From: Undibacterium pigrum | GTDB lineage: Bacteria > Pseudomonadota > Gammaproteobacteria > Burkholderiales > Burkholderiaceae_D | NCBI RefSeq assembly: GCF_003201815.1 | Contig: NZ_QJKB01000012.1 | Coordinates: 37,286-101,285, forward strand | Direction of reading: 5' to 3' | DNA length: 64,000 nucleotides | Shown: piece after piece, positions 17,728-26,515 of the stretch | Layout of the letters: each line of letters opens with the position of its first letter | Numbering within the stretch: the stretch's first letter is position 1 | The notes under the pieces: model-generated | Database searches by the model: none | Told to the model about the DNA's origin: nothing | Seen by the model: the letters and a program-made list of their open reading frames with translations, nothing else | Position numbers and translations under genes: made by a program

Positions 17728-18872
17728 TGCCACTTGAAGACTTCAACAAGTCAGATGCGCTCTCGGTTGGGGTAGAGCTTGAATTGCAACTCGTCAACCT
17801 GTCTGACTTTGACCTGACTGCTGCCAGCCCTGATCTTTTGCACTTGCTGGCCAAGCGCCCATTCCCTGGCAATGTGACGCCAGAAATTACCCAGAGCATG
17901 ATAGAAATTTGCACCGATGTGCAAACCACGCATGCGGGCATCTTGCAGCAATTGCTGGCAATACGCGACACCCTGGTACATGCTGCCGACGTGCTCAACA
18001 TCGGCATCTGTGGTGGTGGCACTCACCCTTTCCAGAAATGGACAGACCGCAAGATATTTTCCAAACCACGCTTTGAACAAGTGTCTGCCCTGTATGGCTA
18101 CCTGGCCAAGCAATTCACCATCTTTGGCCAGCATGTACATATAGGCTGCACTTCCGGTGATGATGCCCTGTTCCTGCTGCATGCGCTGAACCGCTATGTG
18201 CCACATTTCATTGCCCTGTCTGCTTCTTCACCCTATGTACAAGGCGGTGATACGCTGTTTAATTCTGCCCGCCTTAATTCTGTGTATGCTTTCCCCCTGT
18301 CCGGGCGTGCACCTTATTTGCTGAGCTGGGATGAGTTTGCCCATGGCTATTTCAGCAAAATGGAAAAAACCGGTGTCGTCAAAAGCATGAAAGATTTTTA
18401 CTGGGACATACGCCCCAAGCCAGAATATGGCACCATAGAATTACGCGTCTGCGATACCCCGCTAAGCGTGGAAAGAGCAGCAGCACTGGCCGCCTATCTC
18501 CAAGCCCTGTGTGCCTACCTGTTGGAAAGGCGCGAACCACCGCCAGAAGAAGACGATTACCTCGTCTATAACTACAACCGCTTTCAGGCTTGCCGCTTTG
18601 GTTTTGATGGCGTGACCGTGCACCCCAAAACCTATGCCAACACCGTCTTGCGTGAAGATATACTGGCCAGCCTGAACAGACTAAAACCCCACGCAGCAAG
18701 CCTGGGGGCAGAAGCTGCCCTGACGCATTTGAGTGAAGTGGCACGCACCGGCAATGACGCACAATACCTGCGCCAGCAATACCAGGAAAGCGGCAGCCCG
18801 GAAGGTATGGTGCATTCCGCCATCCACATGTTCCGAGACCGGCGGCGTCGTACCAGGTGGGTGGCGATGTGA
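17724..18872 (+). CDS. ybdK: YbdK-family carboxylate-amine ligase (glutamate-cysteine ligase type 2)
   Basis: 382 residues, the usual YbdK length. The fold signature includes SVGVELELQLV near the N-terminus, GGGTHPF, QHVHIGC and PEYGTIELRVCDTP. YbdK has weak glutamate-cysteine ligase activity in vitro; its cellular substrate is not settled. The ATGATG start overlaps the antiporter stop by 4 bp, with AGGAG just upstream favouring the second ATG (17727). Operon with the antiporter and probably the PuuD-like gene. Confidence 0.88.
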   Translation: MMPLEDFNKSDALSVGVELELQLVNLSDFDLTAASPDLLHLLAKRPFPGNVTPEITQSMIEICTDVQTTHAGILQQLLAIRDTLVHAADVLNIGICGGGTHPFQKWTDRKIFSKPRFEQVSALYGYLAKQFTIFGQHVHIGCTSGDDALFLLHALNRYVPHFIALSASSPYVQGGDTLFNSARLNSVYAFPLSGRAPYLLSWDEFAHGYFSKMEKTGVVKSMKDFYWDIRPKPEYGTIELRVCDTPLSVERAAALAAYLQALCAYLLERREPPPEEDDYLVYNYNRFQACRFGFDGVTVHPKTYANTVLREDILASLNRLKPHAASLGAEAALTHLSEVARTGNDAQYLRQQYQESGSPEGMVHSAIHMFRDRRRRTRWVAM

Positions 18873-18903
18873 GTGGGCTGCATTGTTTATTCGCTCTAAA
18901 AAA

Positions 18904-19869
18904 CTAACACAGGAATATCCCCATTTTTCCGGCGATGCAGGCATATGACCATGAAGCCTCTTCGTCCTTATTGATACTGTCCGAACCAAAACGATATAGC
19001 ATCGCCAGATTGGCTGCTGCAATACCGTCTCCTGCTTCCAGTGCTTTGTTCAGATAGTGGCGCGCCATATTGTCATCGGCTTCGACACCTCTGCCGGTTT
19101 GGTAAAGCGTACCCAGGCCTGTCATGGCAGCAGGTATGCCATCCAGGGCAAGAGACTGCAGGATATCCAGCGCTGCTGCGTAATTTTTCCTGATGACCGC
19201 ATATCCGGCTTCACGCAAATCGGTTTGGCATGGATGATCTGTCATGCAGGACATGACAGCGGCGCCATCAAAATGCAGCGAGTTCAGCTTTCCGTCCAGA
19301 GCATAGTAACAAGATGTGCGGATGTGTCCCATAGAAAACCGTAGCGGTGAGACGCATTCGATAGGGCTATTCCAGCATTCTTCATGCGTAATGCCAGTAT
19401 CCTTTCTATTTTCATCTATGGGAATATAGGCACTATGACCGCAACGCAGACATGTAGGGGCCGTATTACGCTGCAGTCGCCACTGATAATGCAAAGCAAA
19501 GCTGGTATCTTCCAGTTCGAGCAGGCTGTCATAGATATCATGATTTCTTGCTTTTTTTTGGGGCAGACGTCGCAAGGCTGATGCTTTCATGTACTGGTCA
19601 ATATCAGGTAAGCGCTCTATAAACGTGGCCGTATTGCAGTGCAAACACCAGCATGGCGACGTTAATAGAGGAATACTGTCCACCTCACAATAATGACGAA
19701 TCCCGGTAACATCATTCAGGGGATTATTAATGTCGGAAAACGCAGTCAGATTACTGGAATGATTGCTGTAGTAACCGTAACAATCAGGCACATCAAAATT
19801 AAACTGCTTGTCGCATCCGGTGCATTTAAGAATACTACCAAGATAGTTGAGCATAGACGTATTCTCCAT
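18904..19869 (-). CDS. Cys-rich N-terminal domain plus Sel1 repeats (paralogue A)
   Basis: 321 residues. The N-terminal 190 residues carry paired cysteines: CTGC near residue 16, CWCLHC near 93, CLRCG near 140 and ECW near 165, suggesting two or more zinc sites. The C-terminal part has Sel1-type helical repeats (GTLYQTGRGVEADDNMARHYLNKALEAGDGIAAANLAMLY split over two units). Its neighbour 20032-21093 is clearly homologous through the whole length. Sel1 repeats bind proteins; the function is unknown. The stop converges on ybdK with 31 bp between. Confidence 0.75.
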   Translation of the reverse strand: MENTSMLNYLGSILKCTGCDKQFNFDVPDCYGYYSNHSSNLTAFSDINNPLNDVTGIRHYCEVDSIPLLTSPCWCLHCNTATFIERLPDIDQYMKASALRRLPQKKARNHDIYDSLLELEDTSFALHYQWRLQRNTAPTCLRCGHSAYIPIDENRKDTGITHEECWNSPIECVSPLRFSMGHIRTSCYYALDGKLNSLHFDGAAVMSCMTDHPCQTDLREAGYAVIRKNYAAALDILQSLALDGIPAAMTGLGTLYQTGRGVEADDNMARHYLNKALEAGDGIAAANLAMLYRFGSDSINKDEEASWSYACIAGKMGIFLC

Positions 19870-20031
19870 TGATATTACGGTTCTATTTGCGTCTTAGTGC
19901 TAATTCGCTTTGCCCATTTAGTGCAGCAATTGGGCAAAAAAATGGACACAAGGCTGTTTGGTGCGAGTAATATTTAACGAGTACATATCCCGATTTTCAT
20001 AAATCACGTCCGCGATATCGCCCTATATTAT

Positions 20032-21093
20032 TTATCTGCGCTGTGAAAAATCCACCCCCATTTCTTTTGCCAGATGCAGATAATGCGCACTTGATTTTTC
20101 GTCCGCTGGCATGCCGGGTAGGCCGGTTTTTAAGAAATTTCCCAAATTGTAAGCAGCGATACCGTCACCAAGAGAGATGGCGCGCTTCAAGTAATCAAGT
20201 GCAAGACTACCGTCTATGTCCATGCTGTAGCCAGTCGCTTGAATAATGCCAGCCATGCCCAATACCTGTGCATGATTTGTATCCAGTAATTCTTTTATGC
20301 AATTGATTGCGGCGTGCCCTTGTTCCCTGACCAGAGCATATGCCGCGTTTCGCAGTGCTTCCTGATTGGCAGGCATGTTGTATACATCGATGAATACCCG
20401 GTTTGAAACCCATTTCTGTATTTTAAATTCCAGGTCGACTCTGGCCAGGTACCCTTCTGTGTCGTAAGAAGCGTAGGTAATTGGTGCTATTGAACCTCCC
20501 ATTATTATTCGTACGAATTCGAGAGGGCTACCCCAGCATTGTTCGTGTTCCAATTTTATGCTTGGGTCCAATCGTACGTAATTGTCCGTTCCGCAAGTGA
20601 GGCATTTGCAAGCGGTACGTCTGCGAAAGCGCAAGTTATACAATCGCTGGAATTCCAGGTCTGATAAATCCAGTAAACGGTCTGTGATACCTTTACTGGC
20701 TTCCCCATCCCAGCATTTGCGCAATCCGGCTGCAATGTCGAACTTCCGCAAATCAGGCAGGTATTCTGCCCAGCTTGGTTTATTACATTCAAAACACCAG
20801 CATTCTTCTTTAAGTACGCTTGGATGCAAAATGTCCAATGCCGCAAAGTAAGTCTCGAATTCTGCTATTGGAATATGATCGAGTGCAGACTTGTCTCCGC
20901 CAGGCATCCGACAGGTAGCATTGAGTTCATAGCAAAGAAAATTTTCTGGAAAATAAAAGCATTCAGAACACCCCGTGCATTTCAGATACATGGCAAGCCT
21001 CATGTCTGGAAAGGTCGGCCATTCTAATGAGCCGCTCTCAGTTTGCCTAGCCCATTTCCTGATTAAATTTGCAGCAAGCTGCAGCTTTGCCAC
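20032..21093 (-). CDS. Cys-rich N-terminal domain plus Sel1 repeats (paralogue B)
   Basis: 353 residues if GTG 21093 is used; ATG 21003 would give an N-terminus that aligns better with paralogue A. Shares CTGC, CWCFEC, the following WAEYLPDLRKFDIAAGLRK-like segment, CLTCG and EQCWGSPLEFV with paralogue A, and the same Sel1 C-terminus (SMDIDGSLALDYLKRAISLGDGIAAYNLG in two units). Tandem duplication followed by strong divergence is the simplest reading. No family name recognised. Confidence 0.75.
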   Translation of the reverse strand: MAKLQLAANLIRKWARQTESGSLEWPTFPDMRLAMYLKCTGCSECFYFPENFLCYELNATCRMPGGDKSALDHIPIAEFETYFAALDILHPSVLKEECWCFECNKPSWAEYLPDLRKFDIAAGLRKCWDGEASKGITDRLLDLSDLEFQRLYNLRFRRRTACKCLTCGTDNYVRLDPSIKLEHEQCWGSPLEFVRIIMGGSIAPITYASYDTEGYLARVDLEFKIQKWVSNRVFIDVYNMPANQEALRNAAYALVREQGHAAINCIKELLDTNHAQVLGMAGIIQATGYSMDIDGSLALDYLKRAISLGDGIAAYNLGNFLKTGLPGMPADEKSSAHYLHLAKEMGVDFSQRR

Positions 21094-21352
21094 AAGAGGA
21101 TGTTTTTATGCCAGATATTGTTATTTTGAAATTTTTTAGCCATTAGAACGTAGTAAAATACGTCTGACAGCACGGAGCAAAGCCGGGCTGATTTAACCCC
21201 GCCAGCCCGTTCTGCGGCTTATCTGTTGAGCCTTATGTCAGCATGACATTCTGGTTTTTGACAAGTGTTCTCCCAATTTTTAAAAATCAGTAGTTCAGCC
21301 AGATCGCAGTAAGAAGACTGGCAAAAAGAAGCTGGACTGTGAAAGGGATAAA

Positions 21353-21913
21353 ATGAATCCATGGACCCCCGATATCTATGAAAAAGCCTGGTCGTTTTCA
21401 TCGCGCCAGCATAGTGGGCAAACCTATGGCGGCAAGGTGGAAGGTGAGCGGATTGAATACATCAACCATATCGCCAGCGTCGCCATGGAAGTGATCTGGG
21501 CCTTGCAAACCAATACCACGGCTGATGGGGCGCTGGCGGTGCAATGTGCACTCTTGCATGACACCATAGAAGATACCAGTGCCAGTTACGATTTGTTGAA
21601 GCAGGAATTTGGCCTGGCCGTGGCCGATGGGGTGCAAGCTCTTTCCAAGAATACTGCACTGCCGACCAAGGCAGAGCAAATGCGCGACAGCCTGGACCGC
21701 ATACGGCAACAACCTGCTGAAATCTGGATGGTCAAGATGGCTGACCGCATCACCAACCTGTATCACCCGCCGCATTACTGGGATAATGAAAAAATTCTGG
21801 CTTATCGCGATGAAGCACAGCTCATCCATGATGAATTGCTGACTGCCGATGTTGGCCTGGCGCAGCGCTTGCAGGCAAAGATCAATGCCTATCCGCAGTT
21901 TCTGAAAAAATAA
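21353..21913 (+). CDS. HD-domain hydrolase, SpoT/MESH1-like
   Basis: 186 residues. The HD metal site is built from HSGQ near the N-terminus, EYINHIASVA, LLHDTIEDT (the HD pair) and KMADRITNL, all in the order of the RelA/SpoT hydrolase domain. It has no synthetase or regulatory domain, as in small ppGpp hydrolases (MESH1/SAH). Whether it acts on ppGpp or another nucleotide cannot be told by eye. The ATG has GGGATAA upstream. Confidence 0.85.
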   Translation: MNPWTPDIYEKAWSFSSRQHSGQTYGGKVEGERIEYINHIASVAMEVIWALQTNTTADGALAVQCALLHDTIEDTSASYDLLKQEFGLAVADGVQALSKNTALPTKAEQMRDSLDRIRQQPAEIWMVKMADRITNLYHPPHYWDNEKILAYRDEAQLIHDELLTADVGLAQRLQAKINAYPQFLKK

Positions 21914-21924
21914 ATGCCCCGTAC

Positions 21925-21953
21925 TTGACTATTGCTTTTGCAATAACTACACT
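21925..21953 (+). promoter_or_regulatory. Sigma70 promoter of the Thr-rich leader
   Basis: TTGACT (21925-21930), a 17-bp spacer and TACACT (21948-21953) form a near-consensus promoter. The expected start site, 6-8 bp after the -10 box, coincides with the leader peptide ATG at 21961, so the transcript would be leaderless. Confidence 0.7.
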
Positions 21954-21960
21954 CTCCCGC

Positions 21961-22065
21961 ATGATATTTCAATTGACCACCACGACCAGCCTCACCACCA
22001 CGATTACCGTGGCTGCCGCGACTACCACGGGTAGCAGCGGGGTTGGCTGGCATATGCTTGATTGA
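21961..22065 (+). CDS. Threonine-rich leader peptide
   Basis: A 34-codon frame beginning MIFQLTTTTSLTTTITVAAA and ending GWHMLD. Eleven of the 34 residues are Thr and two are Ile, in runs of 4, 3, 1 and 3 Thr codons, as in the thrL leader of enterobacteria. No Shine-Dalgarno precedes the ATG, but the promoter places the ATG at or next to the transcript's 5' end. The last Thr run (22021-22029) falls in the 5' strand of a hairpin, and the stop lies just after the putative antiterminator strand. Too short for standard gene finders; the function is inferred from its layout. Confidence 0.6.
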   Translation: MIFQLTTTTSLTTTITVAAATTTGSSGVGWHMLD

Positions 22066-22102
22066 GACATCACTGGTAGTGAGAAAACTACCTGATACAG
22101 CA

Positions 22103-22131
22103 AACCCCGCCAGCGATGAGCGGGGTTTTTT
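22103..22131 (+). terminator. Intrinsic terminator of the attenuator
   Basis: Stem AACCCCGC/GCGGGGTT (22103-22110 with 22120-22127) followed by an uninterrupted T6 run (22126-22131). It lies 48 bp before the start of the cysteine hydrolase gene. Confidence 0.8.
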
Positions 22132-22178
22132 CTTGCCGGTACGCTGGCAATCTGACGATGAAAAAAGGAGTTATGAAG

Positions 22179-22721
22179 ATGGAGCAACAATCATATAACA
22201 AGCCTGCTGTACTGGTCATTGATATGCAGGTGGGTCTGTTCCAGGGTGGGCGCACAATCCATGCCGCTGAACAGCTGTTGGAGAACGTCAACCTTGTGCT
22301 GACCAGGGCGCATGCTGCCGGTGTACCGGTATTTGCCGTGCGCCACACAGGTCCGCAAGGCTCACCGATAGAAGCAGGCAGTGCCAACTGGCAAATCATG
22401 CCCACACTGAAAATTGATATGGAGAGGGATACCGTATTTGAAAAAACCAGACCCAGCTGCTTTGAAGGCACGGACTTACTGGCACAATTGCAGGCGAAAG
22501 GCATACAGGAACTGATCATCACCGGCCTGAAAACCCAGTACTGCGTCGATGCCAATTGCCGCGCCGCCAGTGAGCTGGGCTTCAAGGTCATCCTGGTAGA
22601 AGATGCACATAGTTGTAATGATACAGAGTTGCTGCCTGCCGATACCATCATCGCGCATCACAATATGACTTTGCATGGCTTGTTTGCCAGCCTGATCAAG
22701 ACTGAGGATTTGCGTTTCTAG
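22179..22721 (+). CDS. Cysteine hydrolase, isochorismatase-like family
   Basis: 180 residues from ATG 22179, which has AAAGGAG eight bases upstream; the longer frame from 22116 begins inside the terminator and is rejected. The catalytic triad is visible: Asp in VLVIDMQVG, Lys in FEKTRPSCF and Cys in GLKTQYCVDANC. Family members hydrolyse amides, ureides or isochorismate; the substrate is not evident. It lies directly behind the Thr-rich attenuator. Confidence 0.85.
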   Translation: MEQQSYNKPAVLVIDMQVGLFQGGRTIHAAEQLLENVNLVLTRAHAAGVPVFAVRHTGPQGSPIEAGSANWQIMPTLKIDMERDTVFEKTRPSCFEGTDLLAQLQAKGIQELIITGLKTQYCVDANCRAASELGFKVILVEDAHSCNDTELLPADTIIAHHNMTLHGLFASLIKTEDLRF

Positions 22722-22901
22722 TCCTGTCAGTCAGACTGGCGGGTGAATGTCCTGGCCAGCTTATCTTCTTTCATGGTGATTAAAAATTGCAAAAATTTTA
22801 ATTGCGACTAGAATAAAATGACCTGGCCGGTTCATCAAGCCGCCAGGTCCATAACAAAATACATGGCACCGCATTTTTACATCCTGAACACGGGGGCAAG
22901 A

Positions 22902-23375
22902 ATGAAATTACTGCGTTTTTATGTTGAAGTGGGGGGAGAAGAATTTGATGCCGACAGGTTTGCCCTGGCGGCAGATGAAAAAGAACTCGATGGTGCGGTA
23001 TCCCGCATCAGCAATAACAGCAAGACACTCAAACGCTGGGGTGAGGATGCGCAGGTGACGATCAATCTGGCAGGTGCTGAACCGCCAGTCAATCAGGTCG
23101 GCAGCAGGCAATGGTGTACTGGCGTATTTGAATATGCGGCAGAAGAGCAGGCGGGGGCAAATTTGCCTGCCTGGCTGGCAGAAGAAGCGCAATTGCTGGA
23201 CTTTATTGAGCAGGTCAAAAGCAAATTGCCTGCCGTGGCGAGTTTTTGCGTTGGTGAATACTTCATTTTGCTCAGACTGGTCTATGCCACGTCTGGCGCT
23301 GGCCTGCATTATTCAGAAACCCTGATGCGCCAGCTGGCAGAATGGAATGCCGGGCTGACCATAGACCATGCATAA
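22902..23375 (+). CDS. Hypothetical protein
   Basis: 157 residues from ATG 22902, chosen because a G-rich site (GGGGGCAAG) precedes it; the frame is open back to 22818. No signal peptide. The start MKLLRFYVEVGG and the two-part layout vaguely recall small DUF4279-type immunity-like proteins, but I would not assign it. Probably a single-gene transcript. Confidence 0.6.
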   Translation: MKLLRFYVEVGGEEFDADRFALAADEKELDGAVSRISNNSKTLKRWGEDAQVTINLAGAEPPVNQVGSRQWCTGVFEYAAEEQAGANLPAWLAEEAQLLDFIEQVKSKLPAVASFCVGEYFILLRLVYATSGAGLHYSETLMRQLAEWNAGLTIDHA

Positions 23376-23422
23376 AAAAACAGAAGCTTGCACATGCTGT
23401 CTGCAAATGTGCAAGCTTCTGT
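23373..23422 (-). terminator. Terminator of creD
   Basis: A perfect 16-bp stem (23380-23395 with 23407-23422) is followed on the minus strand by seven U residues (23379-23373). On the plus strand there is no T-run after the hairpin, so it serves the minus-strand creD transcript. Confidence 0.85.
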
Positions 23423-23449
23423 AGCCATCAAATCAAATTGCCTGGTTCA

Positions 23450-24877
23450 TTATGCGTGATCGTAAGCGCTGTCTGTGGCAGGTTTGCCGAGGTTATACCA
23501 ATCCACCTTGCGGGTTGCCAGCATGATGCCCGATAGGACCGCAAACAGCAGCAGGCTGCCCATCATCATGGCATTGTTTTCTGAATTCAATAAGCCAAAC
23601 AGGATGCCGTACAAGACGGTTAGCGCGCAGCCAAATCCAAAACCACGCTTCCAGTCACGCAACACATTCGCCAGATAAATACCTATCAATAAAATACAGG
23701 CGGCACTGGCAGTCAGGTAAGCCAGCACAAAACTGATTTTTTCCGAGAGACTGACCAGTAACAAGAAGAAAATCACCAGCGCCAGACCCACCAGGGTGTA
23801 TTGCACAGGGTGGATAGGCAGTTGCTTCAAGACCTCGAACAAAAAGAAGGCAGCAAAGGTCAGTGCCACGAACATCAAGCCATATTTGACGGCGCGGTCA
23901 GCCTGGGAATAGATGTTGACGGGTTCGATGTAAGAGACACTGAAGATATCGATAGGCGATGCCGATGAAGCGGGGCTGCCATCGTCATTCAGGTTTGTAC
24001 CACTTGCTACTTTAACTGCGTTTCCGGCATTTTCGAGTCGCGTCATTTGTTGCTGAGCATTGCTGGACAGTGAAGAGATATTCCAGTTGGCACTGACACT
24101 CTTATCTGTATTAATCCTGCCTTTGGGTGATGGCAAGAAGCGGCCACCGTATTGCACATGCGGCCAGTTTGATGCCAGTGTCACCTGGTTATTTTTTGCC
24201 AGGGGCGCAAAGCTCAGTTTTTCTATGCCATCCACATCCAAATCTATCTTGAATTTAACTTGCTTTGCGCTAGCCAGGTTGACACCATCCAGCTTCGCAT
24301 GGATACCGCGCTGAAAAGAACTGAGTTTGCTGCCTTGCTTGAACTCTATACTTTGCTCATCCCATTTGAGTTTAGGGAAGTTTTGCAAACCACGGGTATC
24401 ACTGAGCCCCATGGAAATATAGGGTGTTTCCGTCATGGTGATGATGGCCTTGGGATTGTCCTTCTGCACCATGCCAGACAATTCTGGCAACATGAAGTCA
24501 CCTGTTATTTTATGGTGCCCGGTATACACCAGCACTTTATGGATGCCGCGATATCGCTGGTCAGTATCGATATTACCTATGACCTGCATTTCGTTCGGGT
24601 AGATGTAGTGCTTTTTATTGGCAGACAACTGACGGCGCACGGTTTTATTGAGCGTTGCATCAAAACTCTCATCTTCCCAGGATTCGGTATAAGGCACGAC
24701 CAGCACAGGGCCAACGATGACCTGCTCACTGACAGAGTCCGCTGTAATACTGCGCACTGCCTCATCACGGTAACGCATACGCTCCCAGATCGTGGCTTGT
24801 ATCATGCCTAGGGGCACGTACAGCAAAATGGCCAGCAGGCCGACGATGGCGATTTTGAATAACAGACTTCTTTGCAT
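23450..24877 (-). CDS. creD: Inner-membrane protein CreD
   Basis: 475 residues, usual for CreD. It starts with a transmembrane segment (LFKIAIVGLLAILLYVPLGMI), continues with a large periplasmic domain and ends with a group of about five hydrophobic segments. The stretch VGPVLVVPY is typical of the family. CreD is the main output of the CreBC two-component system and affects envelope integrity and beta-lactam response. creC ends 190 bp upstream, with a palindromic repeat between, so creD likely has its own promoter. Confidence 0.88.
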   Translation of the reverse strand: MQRSLLFKIAIVGLLAILLYVPLGMIQATIWERMRYRDEAVRSITADSVSEQVIVGPVLVVPYTESWEDESFDATLNKTVRRQLSANKKHYIYPNEMQVIGNIDTDQRYRGIHKVLVYTGHHKITGDFMLPELSGMVQKDNPKAIITMTETPYISMGLSDTRGLQNFPKLKWDEQSIEFKQGSKLSSFQRGIHAKLDGVNLASAKQVKFKIDLDVDGIEKLSFAPLAKNNQVTLASNWPHVQYGGRFLPSPKGRINTDKSVSANWNISSLSSNAQQQMTRLENAGNAVKVASGTNLNDDGSPASSASPIDIFSVSYIEPVNIYSQADRAVKYGLMFVALTFAAFFLFEVLKQLPIHPVQYTLVGLALVIFFLLLVSLSEKISFVLAYLTASAACILLIGIYLANVLRDWKRGFGFGCALTVLYGILFGLLNSENNAMMMGSLLLFAVLSGIMLATRKVDWYNLGKPATDSAYDHA

Positions 24878-24984
24878 GACAGGCTCCGGTAATGGTGTAG
24901 CTTGTAATGTAAAAAAGTAATGTGCGGGGATGATGTGGTTTGTGTGAAGTGGGGTGGTGTTTTTTTAAGCCGCCATTCCACTGC

Positions 24985-25048
24985 GCAGCTTGCAAGCTGC
25001 TTAGAGATTGATGGCGCAAAGCATGCTTTGCGAATTCCCATCAATCTC
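24985..25048. repeat. Nested palindromic repeat between creC and creD
   Basis: A perfect 16-bp palindrome GCAGCTTGCAAGCTGC (24985-25000) is followed by arms GAGATTGATGG/CCATCAATCTC (25004-25014 with 25038-25048) that enclose a second perfect palindrome GCAAAGCATGCTTTGC (25016-25031). REP-like; may separate creC and creD expression. Confidence 0.6.
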
Positions 25049-25066
25049 CCCTTGAAGGGGAAGGAG

Positions 25067-26515
25067 TCACACCATTAAACAAAACCTTGCCACCACACCA
25101 CCGTCCACCTGATTGCTGACACTGATACTCCCCCCATGCAACAGCGCCACTTCGCGCACAAACGGCAAACCCAGGCCCGTGCTTTTGGCGGCATCAGGTC
25201 GCGGCAAAGAGTAGAAACGGTCAAAGATTTTATCCAGAGCGTAGCCGGGTATACCCGGCCCCTGATCGCTGATGCTGATGTGTACAGACGCGGCGTTGTC
25301 GGCGTTGTGGGGGCTGATGTGCAGACGGGCTTGCATATGGATGCTGCTGCCTGCCGGGGAGAAGGCTATCGCATTGTCCAGCAAATTACCGAGGGCCTGG
25401 CGCAGTAATAATTCATCGCCGCTGATGCTGGTTATGGCGGTGTCCACATCTTGCTTCAATTGCAGGGACTTTGCCAGCAACCTGGGATTGGCATCTTCGG
25501 CAATCAGGGCCAGCAGGCGCGGGATGTTGACCAGTTGCACGTGGGCCAGGCTTTGCTGCTTTTCCAGTTTGACGAGCGCCAGCAGCTTGTCGATGAGTTG
25601 TCGCTGGCGTGAATTTTGTTCGAGGATATTGTTGAGGAAATGCTGTCTGTCAGCAGCGGGCATGTCTTCGCGCATGAGTTCGGCAGAGCCTTGTATAGAG
25701 GCGATGGGGCTTTTTAATTCATGCGCCATGGTGTGCATGAGTTGTTCTGCATATTGCTTGCCTTCGAGCTTGTCGCGCATGGCTTCAAGGGCGCGACCGA
25801 GGCTGCCGATTTCATTATTGCCCAGTTCTGGCAGGCTGGCCTTCTCGCCATTTTCTACACTGGCAGCATAAGTTTGCAGCTTGCGCAAAGTGCGGTTGAG
25901 CCACCATGAAAATCCCAGACCTATCAGGAGTGAACCCAGCCACAGCCAGGCACTGCGTTGCAGTATCTTGCGCTGGCTGCGCTGTATAAACGGGTTGATG
26001 GTGGAGATGGGTTTGGCTACCGTCAATGAGCCGATGATATTGCCATGGTCCATGATGGGCGCAGCCACATGCATGACGCTGCTGCCTTCATCTGCCACCT
26101 TGCTGCGGGTACTGCGTGCGCCGTATTTGCCTTGCAGGGTGCGGTTGACATCATTCCATTGCGAAAAATCTTTGCCCAGGTCCTTGCCATCGCTATCGAA
26201 GATGACGATGCCTTTTTTATCGGTGATGTAGATGCGGTAATCCAGGCTGGTTTTGCGTATGCCGCTGATGTTGGCATCGATGCTGCGTTGCGCATAGTTT
26301 TGCAGGCGCTTCATCAAGTCACTGTCGGTGACTTTGCCTGCAGCCACATCGTCAGCCACCAGGGTGGCCAGCATTTGCGCGGTGTCGATGAGAGTGTCTT
26401 CCAGCGTCGCGCGCACGCCGGGTTTGATTTCTTCAACCACTACATTCAAAATCAGCCAGGCACTGAGGCCCAGTATCAAGAAATAACCCAGCAGTATGCG
26501 CAGGCCTATCTTCAT
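25067..26515 (-). CDS. creC: Sensor histidine kinase CreC
   Basis: 482 residues. Two transmembrane segments (residues 7-28 and about 185-205) flank a periplasmic sensor domain; a HAMP-like linker follows. The H-box is MAHELKSPIASIQ, then an N-box region and G-boxes DQGPGIPG and TGLGLPFVREV. It should phosphorylate CreB. The ATG overlaps the creB stop by 4 bp (ATGA), consistent with a creBC operon. Confidence 0.9.
   Translation of the reverse strand: MKIGLRILLGYFLILGLSAWLILNVVVEEIKPGVRATLEDTLIDTAQMLATLVADDVAAGKVTDSDLMKRLQNYAQRSIDANISGIRKTSLDYRIYITDKKGIVIFDSDGKDLGKDFSQWNDVNRTLQGKYGARSTRSKVADEGSSVMHVAAPIMDHGNIIGSLTVAKPISTINPFIQRSQRKILQRSAWLWLGSLLIGLGFSWWLNRTLRKLQTYAASVENGEKASLPELGNNEIGSLGRALEAMRDKLEGKQYAEQLMHTMAHELKSPIASIQGSAELMREDMPAADRQHFLNNILEQNSRQRQLIDKLLALVKLEKQQSLAHVQLVNIPRLLALIAEDANPRLLAKSLQLKQDVDTAITSISGDELLLRQALGNLLDNAIAFSPAGSSIHMQARLHISPHNADNAASVHISISDQGPGIPGYALDKIFDRFYSLPRPDAAKSTGLGLPFVREVALLHGGSISVSNQVDGGVVARFCLMV

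Larger units (their letters stand above)
21961..22131 (+). promoter_or_regulatory. Candidate transcription attenuator with alternative hairpins
   Basis: CTACC/GGTAG (22022-22026 with 22030-22034) can form inside the leader ORF. The octamer GCGGGGTT occurs at 22037-22044 and again at 22120-22127, and both copies are complementary to AACCCCGC at 22103-22110, giving mutually exclusive antiterminator and terminator stems. A middle hairpin GGTAGT/ACTACC (22075-22080 with 22087-22092) lies between. A ribosome stalled on the last Thr codons would block the first hairpin and leave the first octamer free to pair, so low charged tRNA-Thr should allow read-through into the hydrolase gene. Confidence 0.6.

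Noticed and set aside
16966..17733. 255-codon minus-strand ORF
   Set aside because: Gln/His-rich antisense frame of the CPA antiporter.
21969..22190. 73-codon minus-strand ORF opposite the Thr leader
   Set aside because: Val-rich tail is the reverse of the Thr codon runs, and the frame crosses the terminator hairpin.
24878..25066. CreB binding tag (TTCAC-N6-TTCAC) upstream of creD
   Set aside because: Only a single TTCAC was found, with no second half at proper spacing.
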